Source: Planctomycetaceae bacterium (lineage in GTDB: Bacteria > Planctomycetota > Planctomycetia > Pirellulales > UBA1268). Taken from it: a DNA stretch of 9,233 nt. The stretch covers positions 1 to 9,233 of the forward strand of contig CANHYS010000049.1 in assembly GCA_947464585.1 (NCBI GenBank). Reading direction: 5' to 3'. Below are positions 8,201 through 9,233 of this stretch, one piece after another; the stretch's first letter is position 1; the number at the start of each line of letters is the position of its first letter. The position numbers were made by a program, and so were the translations under genes. The notes under the pieces were generated by a model. It saw only the letters and a program-made list of their open reading frames with translations, did no database searches and was not told where the DNA came from.

Positions 8201-8953
8201 TGGCACGGGGTCGACGCGATCCGCACGCCACGTTGGAAGCTCCACCGATTTTTCGATCGCATGGAACTCTATGACATGTCGCAGGATCCGGGCGAGGAGA
8301 CCGATGTCGCCGCCGCTCATCCGGACATCGTCACCGAAATGACTTCGAAACTCGACGGCTGGGCCGGGTCGCTGTCGGCGGCGTTGTCACACAGGCCGCC
8401 CGCGCTCGCCGGTGCTCCGGCACCCGATGGCGACGTACTCGAGGTGAGCGTGACGGTCACCGACAAGGCGCGGCCTGCCGACCAGCTGCTCGTGCACGTC
8501 GCGACGCTCGAGAAGAACGTGGAGGCGACCGACCATGTCGAGTTCGACGTGGCGGTGATGCCCGGCAGCCTGCCGGACCGGTTTTTCTACACTCCGTTCA
8601 AGCGAGCCGCCCAGGACAATACAGTGCGGCTGTTCAAGCGGGGCGATGGCATCGACCAATTCGGCCGGGAGCAGGTGCTTGGCCCCGCACCCCGGGGGCC
8701 GGCCGGCGCATGGGAGCACCGCGTGGTCGGACTGTGTAGCTACGCCCCCCATGCCCTCCCGCTCCACGGCGTCGTCTTCACCGGCGGCCGCCCCGGCACA
8801 TATACGATCCAACTCGACAACCTGCGCATCCGGCACGCCGACGGGTCGACCACCCCCATCTGGACGGACAGGTCGCACACCCGGTTCCGCAAAACAGCCG
8901 ATTCCGAGTCGTTCACCGGGGTTGCCGTGAAAGCCGTGCCGGCCGGCTTGTAA
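5276..8953 (+). CDS. Exported tandem double sulfatase with two complete catalytic domains
   Basis: This 1225-residue protein has a signal peptide (basic start, core SLMAVALPLLAVVASG, cleavage near 33-36). Sulfatase domain 1 runs about 37-450: metal-binding TDDQG (45-49), formylglycine motif CSPTR (C85-R89), GKWHLG (135-140), APHGPH (222-227), TDNG (279-282) and K298 in RGGKTKYYEGG. A beta-rich accessory region follows (about 458-600), of the kind that ends many planctomycete arylsulfatases. After a Gly/Ala/Arg-rich linker (about 602-616), domain 2 runs about 617-1030: ADDLG (626-630), CSPTR (C665-R669), GKWH (713-716), FHLVHD (820-825), SDNG (882-885) and K899. A second C-terminal region (about 1052-1225) is unassigned. 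Both cysteines sit in CxPxR, so both should need conversion to formylglycine. Domain 2 has no signal peptide of its own, and the frame is unbroken, so this is a real fusion in the sequence given. Sulfatases are usually 450-650 residues. Substrates are unknown; sulfated polysaccharide is the likely class. Confidence 0.9.
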   Translation: MSPMPLPRPWSPIRAASLMAVALPLLAVVASGTEAGHPNVLVVMTDDQGLGDFSYTGNPILRTPHLDAFAGQSIRFTDFHVAPMCSPTRGQLLTGLSALRNGATSVTAGRTFLRPGLPTLPELFAAAGYATGLFGKWHLGDAYPHRPVDKGFQESLYHLGWGQLHSTAECGWPLIDGRCFHNGVEQRYQGHCTDVWFEAAKEWMKQQKDAGKPFLCYLPTNAPHGPHVDLEEFVAPYRKNGVPAGFFGMIAHVDARFGDLDQFLAAEGLRDDTIVIFMTDNGGTDGVKTFNAGLRGGKTKYYEGGHRVPCWVRWPRGGLGGPRDIDVPTQNTDVLPTLCDLCNVAPPGRPVGDLPYAGTSLAGLLRGAATAIPERTLVVQYGQTPQKHDACVIRGPWRLVKGKELYDVSVDRGQARDISDDHPEIVSRLRSDYEQWWSGVEPSLDRFVPQSIGAKQQPVVELTSGDWEDVYADNFGLVRGAVGGANGGRWHIHVERPGTYSFALWRWPPRMEAAIGGDCPAPGIPRPQGKAAASATFPGIAQAHVRIAGIHGQVPADPADTTATVQVALPSGTTTLEAWFADATGTALCGAFFVTASLVEAPGGDEAGRGARSAPAKRPNVVYMLADDLGWGDIGCHGGPTPTPAIDRLFASGVELRQFMGWCVCSPTRAMLLTGRHPFRVGTGPEVGGELAAAETTIGEVFRSAGYRTGVFGKWHNGDDPDTPEYREAFAAAWKDKPNKTPSRGLGVNAHGFDDAWIYYGGGADYFTRRTVDNRGPVSWWHNREFRPRDEGYTEDLITKKACAFLRESAGGPFFCYVPFHLVHDPMQAKQEDLAAVDASVTAPDKRIYAAMVRALDANVGRILATLDELGLRDDTIVVFTSDNGATPQGRNLPLRGTKHTILDGGVRLPTAIHWPRGGVAGRQWDGLSSGMDMLPSLASLAGIPVPPTRPLDGRDIGPALSAGTESPVEGVYWAWHGVDAIRTPRWKLHRFFDRMELYDMSQDPGEETDVAAAHPDIVTEMTSKLDGWAGSLSAALSHRPPALAGAPAPDGDVLEVSVTVTDKARPADQLLVHVATLEKNVEATDHVEFDVAVMPGSLPDRFFYTPFKRAAQDNTVRLFKRGDGIDQFGREQVLGPAPRGPAGAWEHRVVGLCSYAPHALPLHGVVFTGGRPGTYTIQLDNLRIRHADGSTTPIWTDRSHTRFRKTADSESFTGVAVKAVPAGL

Positions 8954-9020
8954 ACGGCTTCCGGCCCCGCGAGGAGCAGGACCGGCTTGGCGGTCAGGTG
9001 AGGAGCGTTGTGCGAGAGCC

Positions 9021-9048
9021 GGGCGACGGATTCGACTGACCGACGCCC
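9021..9048. terminator. Hairpin between convergent genes
   Basis: Bases 9021-9029 pair with 9040-9048 at eight of nine positions (single A-A mismatch) around a ten-base loop. It lies 67 bases after the sulfatase stop and 16 bases past the stop of the convergent VOC gene, where a shared terminator would be expected. There is no T-run after the stem in either direction (AAAA follows on the + strand), so if it terminates transcription it is not a classical intrinsic terminator. Confidence 0.3.
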
Positions 9049-9064
9049 AAAAGGGGACGCAACG

Positions 9065-9233
9065 TCAATGACCCACCGGCCATGAGAAGAGCCGGATGCG
9101 GTTGCCGTCGGGATCGGTCGTGATCAGCTCCCGAAAGCCCTCCGCGTGCATCTTCGGCGCCGTGACATCGGCATCGCACTCGGCCAGCCTGGCGTGCACC
9201 GCGTCGAGATCGACCACCTCGAAGCCCAGGCTC
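9065..9233 (-). CDS. VOC (glyoxalase/bleomycin-resistance-like) protein, C-terminal part
   Basis: On the reverse strand the frame enters from the window edge and ends at the TGA at 9067-9065, giving the last 55 residues. The order is typical of the closing beta-alpha-beta-beta-beta half of a vicinal oxygen chelate domain: a helix (LDAVHARLAECDADV), then KMHAEGFRELITTDPDGNRIRLFSWP. The DPDGNRIRLF strand is the family's hallmark near its C-terminus. In metal-dependent members this strand usually ends with a Glu (DPDGNxIEL); here Arg is at that place, so metal binding may be altered or absent. The N-terminal half lies outside the window. The gene converges on the sulfatase gene across a 111-bp gap and is probably a separate unit. 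Substrate unknown. Confidence 0.8.
   Translation of the reverse strand, partial: SLGFEVVDLDAVHARLAECDADVTAPKMHAEGFRELITTDPDGNRIRLFSWPVGH

Overview
The window is GC-rich, densely packed and almost entirely coding on the + strand. Its gene content points to a planctomycete, most likely of the Pirellulales type. The evidence is a DUF1559 prepilin-like protein with the H-X9-DG C-terminal motif, a short partner lipoprotein behind it, secreted S1-type sulfatases, and an exported FAD-dependent oxidoreductase of the FAD_oxidored family. This assignment rests on gene families; no rRNA or other taxonomic marker is present.

Layout, left to right: (1) the 3' end of an unrecognised gene (1-414). (2) An exported GH99-like (GH71/99-like) putative glycosidase (411-1718), overlapping the previous stop by ATGA. 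(3) A short T-rich intergenic stretch, then an exported FAD-dependent oxidoreductase (1832-3520). (4) A second T-rich intergenic stretch, then a DUF1559 prepilin-like protein (3683-4765) and a 110-residue putative lipoprotein (4810-5142). (5) A 1225-residue exported protein with two complete sulfatase catalytic domains in tandem, each with its own C-terminal accessory region (5276-8953). (6) A convergent VOC (glyoxalase-like) gene that enters from the right edge on the - strand (9065-9233). No gap exceeds 300 bases, and I saw no tRNA, rRNA, CRISPR array or insertion sequence.

The glycosidase-like protein, the oxidoreductase and the double sulfatase all carry export signals. They could act together on a sulfated glycan outside the cytoplasm, but the substrate cannot be read from the sequence. 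The DUF1559 protein and the lipoprotein look like a separate surface-associated pair.

The two observations I consider most worth a second look are: a 41-bp T-rich element present twice (1718-1758 and 3566-3606; 33 of 41 positions identical without gaps), lying 73 and 76 nt before the start codons of two unrelated genes; and the tandem sulfatase, in which both active sites look intact.
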